Positions 53,928 through 62,760 of a stretch of DNA of 64,000 nt are shown piece after piece; positions within the stretch are counted from its first letter, which is position 1, and every line of letters begins with the position of its first letter. The stretch comes from Gammaproteobacteria bacterium (GTDB lineage: Bacteria > Pseudomonadota > Gammaproteobacteria > Arenicellales > JAANXG01). Where the stretch lies: positions 1 to 64,000 of the forward strand of contig JAHEKE010000020.1 of assembly GCA_024638505.1 (NCBI GenBank), written 5' to 3'. Both the position numbers and the translations under genes were made by a program. Below the pieces are notes generated by a model that saw nothing but the letters and a program-made list of their open reading frames with translations, was not told the origin of the DNA and made no database searches.

Positions 53928-54988
53928 GTGGCGTTACCAGTCGACAGGGCCGTGAGCGTTTGCCAGCGGGACGACTTTGATTCTTCCGCCAGCTGCCGGA
54001 CGACATTGTAAAAAGAAATCAAATCACCGTTTTGCTCCTGCAGCAGTTTGTTAAACACAGGAACTAAATCATGATAGGTGGCGATAGCAATCAGCTTCGC
54101 GTTATTTATCGGTTGATCGAACCATTTTTTGAACGCAATATGAGACTGCCAGTCTGCGCTCTTTTTGTAGTAATCCCGTCTTAACGCAGCTATAAGCTCC
54201 TGCTTTGCCAGCCGTTTGGCAGAATCCGGTAAATCTTTTTCGTACATCTGCTCCAGTCGCACGCGATGTTCAAGAATGAGCGCAATAACCTGTTGCTCGC
54301 GTTGGCGCCGCAAACGATAGTGTTCGATTCCATCTTCGTCACCTGTATGTTGCAGCCAGCGCTCCACACCTAGATGCTCGACCGTGGTGGCGAAAGATTC
54401 ATTGAATACCGTATCACCCTTGGCAAAAGCAACCTGATGCGCGAGCTCATGAAAAATAAAACCGGCAAACTCAGTGGCGGAATAATGCAAAATGGTATTG
54501 GGCACGGGGTCATCGAACCAGCCCAGCGTCGAATACGCGGGGACCCCTCCAACGTGCACATCATACCCTTGCTCTGCGTGTCGCTGGGCGAACTTTTGCG
54601 CCGAATGCTGTTGGAAGTAACCGCGATAATTCACGCAACCTACCACCAAGAAACACCACTCCATAGGTTTGAGCGATAACTCAGGCGTCACAAATACACT
54701 CCACACCATGTAAGGCCTATTCAAATCCACATACTCCGTATAACTTCCGTTATCCGGCAGGCTCAGCTGTTCTGTGGCGAATCGACGTACCTGCATGGCC
54801 AGTTCGAGTTTTCGTTTCACCTGGTTCGATGTATCGGGATCGTCCAAAACAGCGGGAATTGGCCTGGATTCACGCCAGATCTCCATTTGTCCCCTTACCG
54901 ATTGTACATAGTAGCCGGCGGTGGAACAGCCGCACAGCAGCGCCCCCGCAATTCCCCATATCAACCAGCGGCACAGCTTCATGCACAA
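53921..54988 (-). CDS. Putative lipoprotein aminopeptidase (COG4324)
   Basis: The 355-residue product has a lipoprotein-type signal (AGALLCGCSTAG, cysteine near residue 21). It contains a gluzincin-like HELAH zinc motif in FIFHELAHQVAFAKGD, followed by the third-ligand segment NESFATTVEHLG. This pattern defines the 'putative aminopeptidase' family PF10023. The mature protein would be anchored at the envelope. Peptidase activity is predicted from the motif, not proven for most members. It is divergent from cca with 38 bp between starts. Confidence 0.85.
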   Translation of the reverse strand: MCMKLCRWLIWGIAGALLCGCSTAGYYVQSVRGQMEIWRESRPIPAVLDDPDTSNQVKRKLELAMQVRRFATEQLSLPDNGSYTEYVDLNRPYMVWSVFVTPELSLKPMEWCFLVVGCVNYRGYFQQHSAQKFAQRHAEQGYDVHVGGVPAYSTLGWFDDPVPNTILHYSATEFAGFIFHELAHQVAFAKGDTVFNESFATTVEHLGVERWLQHTGDEDGIEHYRLRRQREQQVIALILEHRVRLEQMYEKDLPDSAKRLAKQELIAALRRDYYKKSADWQSHIAFKKWFDQPINNAKLIAIATYHDLVPVFNKLLQEQNGDLISFYNVVRQLAEESKSSRWQTLTALSTGNATY

Positions 54989-55026
54989 CCTTCCATACGT
55001 TTTCCGCTCACATTAAACTCTTTAAC

Positions 55027-56277
55027 ATGACAGCACCCGATATACTTGATGGACTTGAAGTCTACTTGGTTGGTGGAGCAGTTCGTGATCAACTGTTAGG
55101 ACTAGCGGTAAAGGACCGCGACTGGGTGGTGGTTGGATCCACACCTGCCGAAATGGAATCTCGCGGTTTCAAAGCAGTCGGCCACGAGTTTCCCGTTTTC
55201 TTACATCCAGTAACAAAAGAAGAGTATGCCTTAGCGCGAACCGAACGAAAAATCGGGGCGGGTTACAAGGGGTTCAAGTTTAGCACCTCTCCAGACATCA
55301 CGTTAGAGCAGGACCTATATCGCCGCGACTTGACCATCAATGCCATCGCGCAAAGCGCAAACGGCGAGATTATTGATCCATTTGGTGGCCGACACGATCT
55401 CGAGAACAGAATTTTACGGCACGTATCCACGGCATTCGTTGAAGACCCAGTCCGGATATTGCGGGTGGCGCGATTCCGCGCTCGCTTTGAATTCGGTATC
55501 GCTGAGGAAACCTGTGAATTGATGCGAACCATGGTTGGCAAAGGCGAGGTTGACGCTCTGGTTGCAGAGCGTATCTGGATGGAAGTAGAAGGTGCTCTCG
55601 GTGAAAATAAACCATCCTTGTTCTTCCAGGCTCTGCGCGACTGTGGCGCCCTGCGACCCATTTTGCCCGAGATCGATGCCCTGTTCGGCGTAGCGCAGAG
55701 CATTCAGCACCATCCAGAGATCGACGCCGGCGTCCACACGTTAATGGTGATTGACCAGGCAGCGAAACTAACCAAGGACACGGTGATACGGTTCGCCGCG
55801 CTGGTGCACGATCTGGGGAAAGCGCTGACGCCGAAGGACGAATTGCCTAGCCATCATGGCCACGAACGCAGCGGCCTACCGCTCATCAAACAGATGTGTA
55901 ACAGACTCAGGATTCCCAATGAGCACCGCGATCTTGCATTAGTAGCCTGCCGAACACACCTCAAGCTGCACCGAATCCGCGAACTCAACCCGTCATCGGT
56001 GCTTGATCTGCTGGAGGAAATCGACGCATTCAGACGACCAGGGCGGCTTGAACAGGTGTTGGCGGTGGCCGAGGCCGACATGCGCGGGCGCAAAGGTCTT
56101 GAACAAGAGCGCTATGTGCAGCGCGATATCCTGCAAGACTATTTCACTGCCGCCAGTGGTGTCGACGCGGCGGCGATCGCCCAGCAGCAAGCGAGTGGTA
56201 CCAAGATAGCGCAACAGATTCGCGAGCAGCGCTGTGCAGCCATCAGGGCGGTGAAAGACGCGCTGCTTAATGAGTAG
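55027..56277 (+). CDS. cca: Multifunctional CCA-adding enzyme
   Basis: The frame extends upstream, but the ATG at 55027 (MTAPDILDGLEVYLVGGAVRD) is chosen because the conserved GGAVRDQLLG core starts shortly after it. The 416-residue length matches E. coli Cca (412). The nucleotidyltransferase DRDWVVVG and RRDLTINAIAQ are present. An HD domain (VHDLGKALTP and H residues near residues 275-320) marks the multifunctional type with phosphohydrolase activity. It repairs tRNA 3' CCA ends. No Shine-Dalgarno sequence is seen. Confidence 0.95.
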   Translation: MTAPDILDGLEVYLVGGAVRDQLLGLAVKDRDWVVVGSTPAEMESRGFKAVGHEFPVFLHPVTKEEYALARTERKIGAGYKGFKFSTSPDITLEQDLYRRDLTINAIAQSANGEIIDPFGGRHDLENRILRHVSTAFVEDPVRILRVARFRARFEFGIAEETCELMRTMVGKGEVDALVAERIWMEVEGALGENKPSLFFQALRDCGALRPILPEIDALFGVAQSIQHHPEIDAGVHTLMVIDQAAKLTKDTVIRFAALVHDLGKALTPKDELPSHHGHERSGLPLIKQMCNRLRIPNEHRDLALVACRTHLKLHRIRELNPSSVLDLLEEIDAFRRPGRLEQVLAVAEADMRGRKGLEQERYVQRDILQDYFTAASGVDAAAIAQQQASGTKIAQQIREQRCAAIRAVKDALLNE

Positions 56278-56300
56278 AAACTGCAAACCGCTGCCGGTCC

Positions 56301-57098
56301 TCACCAAAACAGATAGAACAGCACGACAGCGAGCAGAATCCTGTAGATAACGAAAGGCATCAAGCCAACGCGTTCAACCAGCGTCAGAAAAAAGTGCACG
56401 GTCAGATAAGCCGTAATCGCTGCAATCAGCGTGCCCAACAGCAGAACGGGCCAGGACACCGTCTCAGGTTGCTTTACCAGCGCAAACAATTCGACGGCGC
56501 CGGCAGCCACGATGACCGGTATGGACAGCAAAAAAGAAAACCTGGCCGCAGCTTTGCGAGTTAAACCCATAGCCAAGCCGGCCGTGATGGTCACGCCTGA
56601 GCGCGAAGTCCCAGGAATTAAAGCAACGGCCTGAGCACACCCGATAAAAACCGCTTGTTTTAAAGTCAGAGAACGCTCGTTCCTGGTTCTGCTCCCCCGC
56701 AGGTCCGCCCACAACAAGACAATAGCAAAACCGAGGGTGGTAACGGCAATGAGTAACGGATTGCGCAGGTGCCCTAGCAACCAGCTGTTCACTATAAAAC
56801 CAGCAAAAAGCACGGGAACGGTAGCAACCAATACCGCCCAGGCGAGCCGACTGTGTTCGCTGCCGCGTCCGGCATATACGTCCGCCCACCAAGCCGCGCT
56901 CAATTGTCTGATATCCGCTTTAAAATAAAGCGTTACCGCGAACAGAGTTCCGACATGCACGGCCACATCAAATGCGAGTCCCTGGTCTGGCCAGCTGAAT
57001 AGCTTTGGCAACAGAATAAGATGCGCGGAGCTGGAAATGGGTAAAAATTCGGTCAGCCCCTGTAACAGGGCCAATAGAACAGCGTGCAGGTAATCCAC
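56301..57098 (-). CDS. uppP: Undecaprenyl-diphosphatase UppP (BacA)
   Basis: This 265-residue polytopic membrane protein has the two UppP motifs, ALLQGLTEFLPISSSAHLIL (residues about 10-29) and LIPGTSRSGVTITAGLAMGL (about 160-179). It recycles the lipid carrier for cell-wall synthesis. Its ATG is directly after the MidA stop, so the two are probably cotranscribed. It converges with cca. Confidence 0.96.
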   Translation of the reverse strand: MDYLHAVLLALLQGLTEFLPISSSAHLILLPKLFSWPDQGLAFDVAVHVGTLFAVTLYFKADIRQLSAAWWADVYAGRGSEHSRLAWAVLVATVPVLFAGFIVNSWLLGHLRNPLLIAVTTLGFAIVLLWADLRGSRTRNERSLTLKQAVFIGCAQAVALIPGTSRSGVTITAGLAMGLTRKAAARFSFLLSIPVIVAAGAVELFALVKQPETVSWPVLLLGTLIAAITAYLTVHFFLTLVERVGLMPFVIYRILLAVVLFYLFW

Positions 57099-58268
57099 TT
57101 ACAACAACCGACCCCGGCGATCGGAATGAGCGAAACCTTCAAGCGGATAGCGCAAGTTCTTGCCAACGGCCAGCACCTTGAACAACTCGCCCATTTCTGA
57201 CGGCAGCGTAAGCTTCTTTACCTCCTGGGCTATTGCCACGTGCTGTATGGTGCTCGTCTGGATGATCGGTTCAATGATGTCCAAAATGCCTAAAGCCAGC
57301 AAAAACGATGCTAAAGAAGTAAAGCCAGCCAAGCTTAATCCAGATGCGGCGGCGCCGTCGGCAAGGGCGGTGAAATCTACATGGGCCGTGATGTCTTGTA
57401 AACCTACGTACAGGTAGGGATCGAAATGACTGCGGTGGCGGTAATGACACATTAATGTGCCGCCACTTCGCTGTGGATGAAAATACTCATGGCGCGGGAA
57501 TCCGTAGTCGACAATTATAACTGCGCCAGATTGGAGACATGCACCGATTGAGCGCATCCAGGCCTCCCTTTGGAATCCTGCCTCTGAACAATAATTCTCT
57601 GGCAGATTGAGATTGCGAATTACATTCCAGTTCGAACCGGTTACGGTATACGCCGCATCCCTGAAGCCATCCTGCCCCCAGGCCACGCCCACGCCCTGCA
57701 CCTGGTCGTTGATGATGGTAAAGCGATCAACCGGTATGGCATCCACAACTTCGTTCGCCAGGATCACACCGTTGAACTTATCAGGTAGCTGGCTGATCCA
57801 CTCGATGTGGTGCAATAGATGCGGCACGTGTTTTGCCAGGAGCTCATGCTGTCGGTGGCTGAGCTCGGCGCTCGTCTCAAGGATCTGGTAGCGCGGGGGA
57901 AGCTCGTTCTGTGCCGACAGCGTGCGCAGCAGCTGTAAGGCTAAAGCACCCGAGCCGGCACCCACTTCCAGGATTTCTCCGCCGTTGACTTGGTTGAGCA
58001 CTTGCGCGATCTGCTTTGCCAGACAGCGCGCAAATAGGCTACCCAATTCTGGGGCCGTAATGAAATCTCCTTGTTCACCGAACTTTACCGACCCCGATGC
58101 ATAGTATCCTCCACCTGGACTGTACAAAGCGAGCTGCATAAATTGTGAGAACGGAATAAGACCGCCGGCATTATCAATGGCGCTACGTATCGCACGCCGC
58201 AGCTTATCGCTGTGTTCTCGTTCTTCCGCGCTCGGCGAAGGTAATCCATGTACGATCTCCTGTGTCAT
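57099..58268 (-). CDS. MidA/NDUFAF7-family SAM-dependent methyltransferase
   Basis: The 389-residue protein has FSQFMQLALYSPGGGYYASG, FITAPELGSLFARCLA, the SAM motif EILEVGAGSGALALQLL and VILANEVVDAIPV, typical of COG1565/PF02636. The eukaryotic homologue NDUFAF7 methylates an arginine of a complex I subunit; bacterial targets are unknown. It lies just upstream of uppP and divergently from the pteridine reductase gene (87 bp). Confidence 0.9.
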   Translation of the reverse strand: MTQEIVHGLPSPSAEEREHSDKLRRAIRSAIDNAGGLIPFSQFMQLALYSPGGGYYASGSVKFGEQGDFITAPELGSLFARCLAKQIAQVLNQVNGGEILEVGAGSGALALQLLRTLSAQNELPPRYQILETSAELSHRQHELLAKHVPHLLHHIEWISQLPDKFNGVILANEVVDAIPVDRFTIINDQVQGVGVAWGQDGFRDAAYTVTGSNWNVIRNLNLPENYCSEAGFQREAWMRSIGACLQSGAVIIVDYGFPRHEYFHPQRSGGTLMCHYRHRSHFDPYLYVGLQDITAHVDFTALADGAAASGLSLAGFTSLASFLLALGILDIIEPIIQTSTIQHVAIAQEVKKLTLPSEMGELFKVLAVGKNLRYPLEGFAHSDRRGRLL

Positions 58269-58355
58269 GCGTAACTCACCAAATGGAACATAAGATGCTT
58301 ACAACGCGTTATTCGGTTAGGATGCAGGCAACACTCAACTTGAGTCGTCAGCATA

Positions 58356-59105
58356 ATGCAAAACAGCGTCCTAAACGACAAGGTTGCTCTCGTTACTGGC
58401 GGCGCCCGGCGCATTGGTGCCGAAATCGCGACGCGGCTGCATGCGGAGGGCATGCGTCTGGTGTTGCACTATCATAGCTCTGACGCAGAAGCACGGGCCC
58501 TGCAGGATCTGTTGAACGACAAAAGATCGGACTCGGTGGTGTTGATTAAAGGGGATTTACTGGACAATCATAAAATTACTCATTTAGCACAGCAGTCCAT
58601 AAAAATGTTCACCCGTCTGGACGCAATTGTGAACAACGCGTCAACCTTCTTTCCCACCCCAGTCGGGGATACCAGCGAGGAAGACTGGAACAACCTGTTT
58701 GGCACTAACCTGAAAGCACCATTTTTCCTCGCCCAGGCTACTGCGGCAGAATTGAAAAAAAATCGGGGTGTGATCGTCAATATTGCTGATATCTATGGCG
58801 TACGGCCTCTAAAAAACCATGCCGTTTACAGTACGGCAAAAGCAGGCCTAATTATGCTTACCCGGGCGCTGGCCAGAGAACTCGCACCCGAAGTAAGGGT
58901 CAACGCAGTCGCACCCGGCGCAATACTATGGCCTGACCATGACCACGATGAAGTCGCCCAGCAGCGACTGATCTCCCGCACTCCGCTCAAGCGCATGGGA
59001 ACACCGCGGGAAATTGCAGATACTGTTCTGTTCCTCATACGCGACGCCGGCTTCACCTCAGGCCATGTCATACCGGTGGACGGGGGACGCTCAACGGTAC
59101 CCTAG
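58356..59105 (+). CDS. Pteridine reductase (FolM-like SDR)
   Basis: The 249-residue short-chain dehydrogenase has the pteridine-reductase style cofactor motif VALVTGGARRIGAEIA (TGxxxRxG form), IVNNAS, and the catalytic YSTAKAGL. The end GHVIPVDGGRS is standard SDR. With folK and folB on the opposite strand, a role in dihydrofolate or tetrahydromonapterin reduction fits. The start MQNSVLNDKV lacks a strong ribosome-binding site. Confidence 0.88.
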   Translation: MQNSVLNDKVALVTGGARRIGAEIATRLHAEGMRLVLHYHSSDAEARALQDLLNDKRSDSVVLIKGDLLDNHKITHLAQQSIKMFTRLDAIVNNASTFFPTPVGDTSEEDWNNLFGTNLKAPFFLAQATAAELKKNRGVIVNIADIYGVRPLKNHAVYSTAKAGLIMLTRALARELAPEVRVNAVAPGAILWPDHDHDEVAQQRLISRTPLKRMGTPREIADTVLFLIRDAGFTSGHVIPVDGGRSTVP

Positions 59106-59111
59106 CGCACG

Positions 59112-59615
59112 TCACGTGTCCGAATTAAAAAACCTGAAATCCAGCTTTTTTATAGTTTGATCAGACGCGGCAAAATCGCGCCACATCTGTCCTATCGTTT
59201 GAGCAGTCTCCGGGTGGACAACGTCAGCGGCAATTTCACTCAGCGGTAAGAGCACGAAGGCATACTGCATGATTTCATGTCGCGGGATATCGATATCATC
59301 GCTATGCCGAACCAGATCGCCGAACAGAAGTAAATCAATATCAAGGGGCCGGGAGCTGTATTTGTTCGTGCCCCGGCGGCGGCCATGGGCTGCCTCGATT
59401 CCACGCAGCGCGCTTTGTATGTGACTCAATGATGCCGCCGTATCAAAACCAAGCGCAAAATTATAAAAGTCCGAGCCTTGAAAGCCGACCGCCTTACTCT
59501 GATAGACGCTGGATAAGGTAAGAGGCGCGAACAGCTCTTGCAGTTGGGAAACGCTGCTCCGAATATTGAATTCGCGCTCGATGTTGCTGCCAATGCTCAA
59601 GTAAACCCGGGTCAT
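59112..59615 (-). CDS. folK: 6-hydroxymethyl-dihydropterin pyrophosphokinase
   Basis: The 167-residue protein shows VYLSIGSNIEREFNI, YQSKAVGFQGSDFYNFALG, RRRGTNKYSSRPLDIDLLLFGD and DIPRHEIMQYAFVLLPLSEIA, the full HPPK signature set. It phosphorylates the pterin precursor in folate synthesis. It overlaps the end of folB by 4 nt and converges with the pteridine reductase gene at 6 nt. Confidence 0.95.
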   Translation of the reverse strand: MTRVYLSIGSNIEREFNIRSSVSQLQELFAPLTLSSVYQSKAVGFQGSDFYNFALGFDTAASLSHIQSALRGIEAAHGRRRGTNKYSSRPLDIDLLLFGDLVRHSDDIDIPRHEIMQYAFVLLPLSEIAADVVHPETAQTIGQMWRDFAASDQTIKKLDFRFFNSDT

Positions 59616-59980
59616 GCATTATGCTTCCGTGTTATTTCCCGCTCTATGACGACACCCACTGAGCGCGCACCGCTTACGGCGCGACCCTTGTTGATTTTCA
59701 CCCGGCACCATGGGATAGCGAACTCTGCAATCAATATCTTGGCGATGCTCTCAGCCAGCGTTTCCACCAGTCTGTACTCTGATTCCCCAACGTGAGAGAT
59801 AACCCGCTTGGCGATTGCCTTGTAGTTCACCGTGTCCTCTAGATGATCATTGCGTGCGGCGTGTGCGATGTCGGCTGCTAGATCCAAATCGATTTCTATC
59901 CGCTGTTTTATGCGCCGCTCCCATTGCCATACGCCAATGACGCATTCGACGGTAAGTCCATGCAAGAAGATGATATCCAT
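59612..59980 (-). CDS. folB: Dihydroneopterin aldolase
   Basis: I start at the internal ATG at 59980 (MDIIFLHGLTVECVIGVWQWE) because the family begins here, giving 122 residues. The longer frame adds 18 unconserved residues. The catalytic Glu-containing start, the LDLAADIAHAARNDHLEDTVNYK segment and RLVETLAESIAKILI are FolB features. It makes 6-hydroxymethyl-dihydropterin. It is the first gene of folB-folK. Confidence 0.94.
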   Translation of the reverse strand: MDIIFLHGLTVECVIGVWQWERRIKQRIEIDLDLAADIAHAARNDHLEDTVNYKAIAKRVISHVGESEYRLVETLAESIAKILIAEFAIPWCRVKINKGRAVSGARSVGVVIEREITRKHNA

Positions 59981-60159
59981 CGCAAAATCCCTGTGGTTCA
60001 TTTTAGTTTGTAAGATACAAGAAACGATTCGCAATTAAAAAGGCCGTCATGCTCGATGTACTGCGCGTGTTTTCCATTTGCCTGTAGAATCCACAAAAAC
60101 CCATACTTTGATCGCGGCTGAATATTGACCTTTGCGCGCATAGCTCCTGAAATTACGAG

Positions 60160-60774
60160 ATGGAATACCTGCTGCCCCCGCTTGCCTATTTGATGGGTTC
60201 AATATCAAGCGCGATATTAGTTTCCCGCGTCTTTGCCATGCCTGATCCGCGTACCGTCGGCAGCGGGAATCCGGGGGCAACCAATATACTCCGCCAGGGT
60301 AATAAAGCAGCGGCCGTTACGACACTGCTCGGCGACATCGCGAAAGGCGTGATTCCCGTCCTGTTGGCGCAGGCTTTAACCCATAACCCATGGGTTCTGG
60401 CGCTGGTGGCCCTGAGCGCTTTTATCGGGCATTTGTTCCCTCTTTTCTTTAAGTTCGAGGGAGGCAAGGGTGTTGCTACGGCGCTGGGCGTCTTTTTAGC
60501 GCTGAATCCCTGGATGGGTGTCGCCTTGATGCTCACCTGGCTGCTTGCCGCTGTCGGTTTCCGCTACTCCTCACTGGCCGCGGTGCTGACCGCCGCCGTA
60601 TCTCCTCTTTATGCCTGGTACTTTATACCCGGCCTGCCATTCCTTCTGCTGAGCATGCTCATTGCGGCATTTCTCATTTGGCGACACCGCACTAACATTC
60701 AGCGATTGTTTCGCGGAGAGGAAGATAGAATCAAATTGATCGGAACTGCCGATCGCGAAAAGAGCGGGCACTAA
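60160..60774 (+). CDS. plsY: Glycerol-3-phosphate acyltransferase PlsY
   Basis: The 204-residue membrane protein has the three PlsY loops: MGSISSAILVSR, VGSGNPGATNILRQGNKAAA and FKFEGGKGVATALGVFLALNP. It uses acyl-phosphate to make lysophosphatidate. About five helices are visible. It is divergent from folB (about 180 bp apart) and converges with tsaD, a common neighbourhood in Gammaproteobacteria. Confidence 0.96.
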   Translation: MEYLLPPLAYLMGSISSAILVSRVFAMPDPRTVGSGNPGATNILRQGNKAAAVTTLLGDIAKGVIPVLLAQALTHNPWVLALVALSAFIGHLFPLFFKFEGGKGVATALGVFLALNPWMGVALMLTWLLAAVGFRYSSLAAVLTAAVSPLYAWYFIPGLPFLLLSMLIAAFLIWRHRTNIQRLFRGEEDRIKLIGTADREKSGH

Positions 60775-60814
60775 CCGTTGATCCTGCTGGAGCGACACCG
60801 GGCGTTTGCAGAAC

Positions 60815-61825
60815 TCAATAGCTCAGATCCCGCAGTGACCAGCGCGGGAAGACTCTGCAATCACGACCCATGGGGATTTTTTTGCTGAATCTGAGCGAGC
60901 CGGCATAGGCGATCATGGCGCCGTTGTCAGTACAAAACTCGGGGCGAGGATAAAATAACTCATAACCCGCTTCGTCCGCCAAGTCATTCAGTTGGGCGCG
61001 CAGCAATTGGTTAGCACCCACTCCACCCGCCACAACGCACCGACGGTGGCCCGTTTGGTCGAGCGCGCGCTGCGTCTTTATGCGCAACGTATCCACCGCC
61101 GCGTCCTGAAACGCCCAGGCGATGTCCGCTATGGTCTGCGCATCGAGTTCGTGTTTCTTGACGATTTCCGAGGTATAGGTTTTAAGACCGCTGAAGCTGA
61201 AATCCAAACCGGGTCGATCAGTCATGGGACGGGGAAAACGAAAGCGACGCCCATCTCCCCTTTCCGCCGCCGTTGCAATGTGCGGCCCCCCCGGATAGCC
61301 CAGGCCCAACAGCTTGGCCACCTTATCAAAAGCTTCACCCACGGCGTCGTCCAGGCTCTCACCCAGAATGTCGTAGTGCCCCACCCGCTTGACGTCTACC
61401 AGCTGAGTATGCCCACCGGACACCAGTAGCGCCAGAAAGGGGAACGCTGGACGCCGTTCTTCCAGCATGGGCGACAGCAGATGTCCTTCCATATGATGTA
61501 TGGCGATCGCTGGCAGCCTGAGCGACAAGGCCAGGCTCTGACCCAGCGCTGCTCCGACCAACAGCGCTCCGGCCAGCCCCGGGCCAGCGGTATAGGCCAC
61601 CGCGTCGAGCTCTTCCTTGTCCCGCTCAGCGTCGCACAAGACGGTTTTGATCAAGGGCAGCAGTTTACGGATATGGTCACGCGCCGCCAGTTCCGGGACG
61701 ACGCCACCGAAGGGAACATGGATATCCACCTGTGAGTGCAGCTTGTGCGCCAGTAAACCTGCCTGACTGTCGTACAAAGCCGCACCCGTGTCATCACAGG
61801 AAGTCTCAATACCAAGTATTAGCAT
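60815..61825 (-). CDS. tsaD: tRNA N6-adenosine threonylcarbamoyltransferase TsaD
   Basis: This 336-residue protein has [19 protein letters not shown], the metal histidines in [28 protein letters not shown], and [13 protein letters not shown], all TsaD/YgjD signatures. With TsaB, TsaC and TsaE it forms t6A37 on tRNAs reading ANN codons. The ATG lies in an A+T-rich stretch with no Shine-Dalgarno sequence. It is divergent from rpsU, as in E. coli. Confidence 0.97.
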   Translation of the reverse strand: MLILGIETSCDDTGAALYDSQAGLLAHKLHSQVDIHVPFGGVVPELAARDHIRKLLPLIKTVLCDAERDKEELDAVAYTAGPGLAGALLVGAALGQSLALSLRLPAIAIHHMEGHLLSPMLEERRPAFPFLALLVSGGHTQLVDVKRVGHYDILGESLDDAVGEAFDKVAKLLGLGYPGGPHIATAAERGDGRRFRFPRPMTDRPGLDFSFSGLKTYTSEIVKKHELDAQTIADIAWAFQDAAVDTLRIKTQRALDQTGHRRCVVAGGVGANQLLRAQLNDLADEAGYELFYPRPEFCTDNGAMIAYAGSLRFSKKIPMGRDCRVFPRWSLRDLSY

Positions 61826-61908
61826 ATAATTAAATATTTATACATATAGGCTCTCCCTCGGGCGATTTCTGCCGGTCGCGCAGGGCGGGCGTATTCGGCG
61901 CAGGGCCC

Positions 61909-61937
61909 TTGTTCCGGCGCGACCAATTCATTAGAAT
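61909..61937 (+). promoter_or_regulatory. Promoter of rpsU-yqeY(-dnaG)
   Basis: TTGTTC (61909-61914) and TAGAAT (61932-61937) are separated by exactly 17 bp. The predicted transcript starts near 61944, giving an rpsU leader of about 40 nt. This corresponds in position to the main promoter of the macromolecular synthesis operon. Confidence 0.7.
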
Positions 61938-61983
61938 TGCGCGCCCTTTAAACACGCAACCATTTATTTACGGGAAATATTGC

Positions 61984-62199
61984 ATGCCGAGTGTTAAGGT
62001 TCGACAGGACGAACCGTTTGATGTGATTTTACGACGATTTCGCCGCGCCTGCGAAAAGGCCGGTTTGTTTACCGAGATGCGAAGTCGCGAACATTACGAG
62101 AAACCCACTACTATCCGCAAACGTAAAGCTGCCGCAGCTCGCAAAAGAGAATTGAAGCGCGTTTCCCGAGAACGCTCGCGATATCAACGCGCATACTGA
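61984..62199 (+). CDS. rpsU: 30S ribosomal protein S21
   Basis: The frame is open upstream, but the ATG at 61984 gives the exact 71-residue S21: [20 protein letters not shown], then [18 protein letters not shown] and the basic tail ending RYQRAY. It binds the 30S platform and helps initiation. It is the first gene of the rpsU-yqeY-dnaG unit. Confidence 0.97.
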   Translation: MPSVKVRQDEPFDVILRRFRRACEKAGLFTEMRSREHYEKPTTIRKRKAAAARKRELKRVSRERSRYQRAY

Positions 62200-62225
62200 A
62201 TCACCGCCGTGCGGCGACCCCCAGT

Positions 62226-62672
62226 ATGACCCTCAAAGACCGCATCAGCGAGGACATGAAAGCGACGATGCGGGCGAAGGACGCGCCCAAACTCGAGGCC
62301 ATACGTCTGCTGCGTGCCGCCATTCAACGCCGGGAGGTGGACGGACGAAGCACCCTGGACGATGAAGGAGTCGTGTCGGTCATACAAAAACAGCTCAAGC
62401 AGTGCGAGGACGCGATTACGCAGTTCCATAAGGGTGGACGAGATGACCTTGTGGTGAAAGAACGCGTGTACCAGGATGTGCTGAAGGCTTACCTGCCGCA
62501 GCAGCTGGAAGAGCAGGAAGTTGATCAAATTATCGCTGCCGCTGTTGCACAAACAGGCGCGACCACGCTACGCGACATGGGCAAAGTGATGACGATACTG
62601 AAGTCGGAATTACAGGGACGAGTCGATATGTCTGGTGTAAGCCGCAAGGTCAAGGCACAGCTCGAGGATTAG
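62226..62672 (+). CDS. yqeY: GatB/YqeY domain-containing protein
   Basis: The 148-residue protein has LKDRISEDMKATMRAKDAPKL near its start, then VVSVIQKQLKQCEDAI, LKAYLPQQLEEQEV and ATTLRDMGKVMTILK, typical of stand-alone YqeY. The domain is shared with the tail of GatB and may bind tRNA; the cellular role is unclear. It lies between rpsU and dnaG, as in many Proteobacteria. Confidence 0.94.
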   Translation: MTLKDRISEDMKATMRAKDAPKLEAIRLLRAAIQRREVDGRSTLDDEGVVSVIQKQLKQCEDAITQFHKGGRDDLVVKERVYQDVLKAYLPQQLEEQEVDQIIAAAVAQTGATTLRDMGKVMTILKSELQGRVDMSGVSRKVKAQLED

Positions 62673-62760
62673 TCCCGACCGCGGGCCTCGCCTAGCATGT
62701 ATATCCTCTAGAGGCGCAAACACATTTCCCTATTAAGGCTCCAGGGCTAGAATCTGACTC

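Noticed and set aside
54829-55026. 66-residue N-terminal extension of Cca.
   Set aside because: The extension overlaps the divergent aminopeptidase gene in antisense and is not part of the Cca family; the ATG at 55027 gives the normal length.
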